From positions 1-6,699 of the forward strand of contig CANIIN010000148.1 in NCBI GenBank assembly GCA_947467405.1: DNA of 6,699 nt, read 5' to 3'. The notes below the pieces were generated by a model, which searched no databases, was not told the origin of the DNA, and saw only the letters and a list, made by a program, of their open reading frames with translations. The stretch comes from Betaproteobacteria bacterium. GTDB lineage: Bacteria; Pseudomonadota; Gammaproteobacteria; Burkholderiales; SG8-39. Both the position numbers and the translations under genes were made by a program. This document shows, one piece after another, positions 6,662 through 6,699 of the stretch (positions within the stretch are counted from its first letter, which is position 1; every line of letters starts with the position of its first letter).

Positions 6662-6699
6662 ACGCGGCCAGCCCGATCAATTGGAAAGCCTGGGCCATA
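6658..6699 (+). CDS. Start of an unidentified gene (partial, runs off the window)
   Basis: An ATG at 6658 overlaps the stop of the GT9 gene as ATGA, the same junction used twice upstream, and the frame stays open for 14 codons (MNAASPINWKAWAI) to the window end. The position suggests another LPS core or O-antigen gene, such as a glycosyltransferase, kinase or ligase. Nothing in the 14 residues identifies it. Confidence 0.6.
   Translation, partial: MNAASPINWKAWAI

Noticed and set aside
1..6699. Mobile elements, CRISPR arrays, tRNA or rRNA genes
   Set aside because: No transposase or integrase, no regularly spaced repeats and no RNA gene signatures were seen on either strand.

Overview
The window is a GC-rich piece of a Gram-negative chromosome. 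Protein character (TonB-dependent receptor, MsbA, an E. coli WaaQ-like heptosyltransferase) points to Pseudomonadota. The overall feel of the sequences suggests a betaproteobacterium, but that taxon call is inference from sequence feel, not from a search. All genes read on the + strand.

Layout. 1-243 is the 3' end of a TonB-dependent outer-membrane receptor. Its stop codon lies in a 16-bp unit repeated three times (232-279). A run of lipopolysaccharide (LPS) core genes follows: a WaaQ-type heptosyltransferase III (323-1423) and a WaaG-like GT4 glycosyltransferase (1420-2559). A 126-bp intergenic stretch then carries a strong extended -10 promoter inside an inverted repeat. After it come msbA (2686-4461), a second GT4 glycosyltransferase (4509-5624), a second GT9 heptosyltransferase-family enzyme (5621-6661) and the first 14 codons of another gene (6658 to the window end). 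Three junctions are ATGA stop/start overlaps, so there are probably two transcription units, waaQ-GT4 and msbA-GT4-GT9-next gene. The second has its own promoter.

How the genes work together. The GT9 and GT4 enzymes would add heptoses and hexoses to the lipid A-Kdo core at the cytoplasmic face of the inner membrane. MsbA would then flip the finished core-lipid A to the periplasmic face for O-antigen ligation and Lpt transport. The exact linkages cannot be read from sequence alone.

I found no mobile element, CRISPR array, tRNA or rRNA, and no convincing new biological system. The most interesting non-coding signals are the dyad centred on the -10 hexamer before msbA and the 16-bp triplication, which puts a stop codon in all three forward frames after the receptor. 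The main protein-level oddities are variant EX7E motifs in both GT4 enzymes and a four-cysteine cluster in the C-terminal part of WaaQ.
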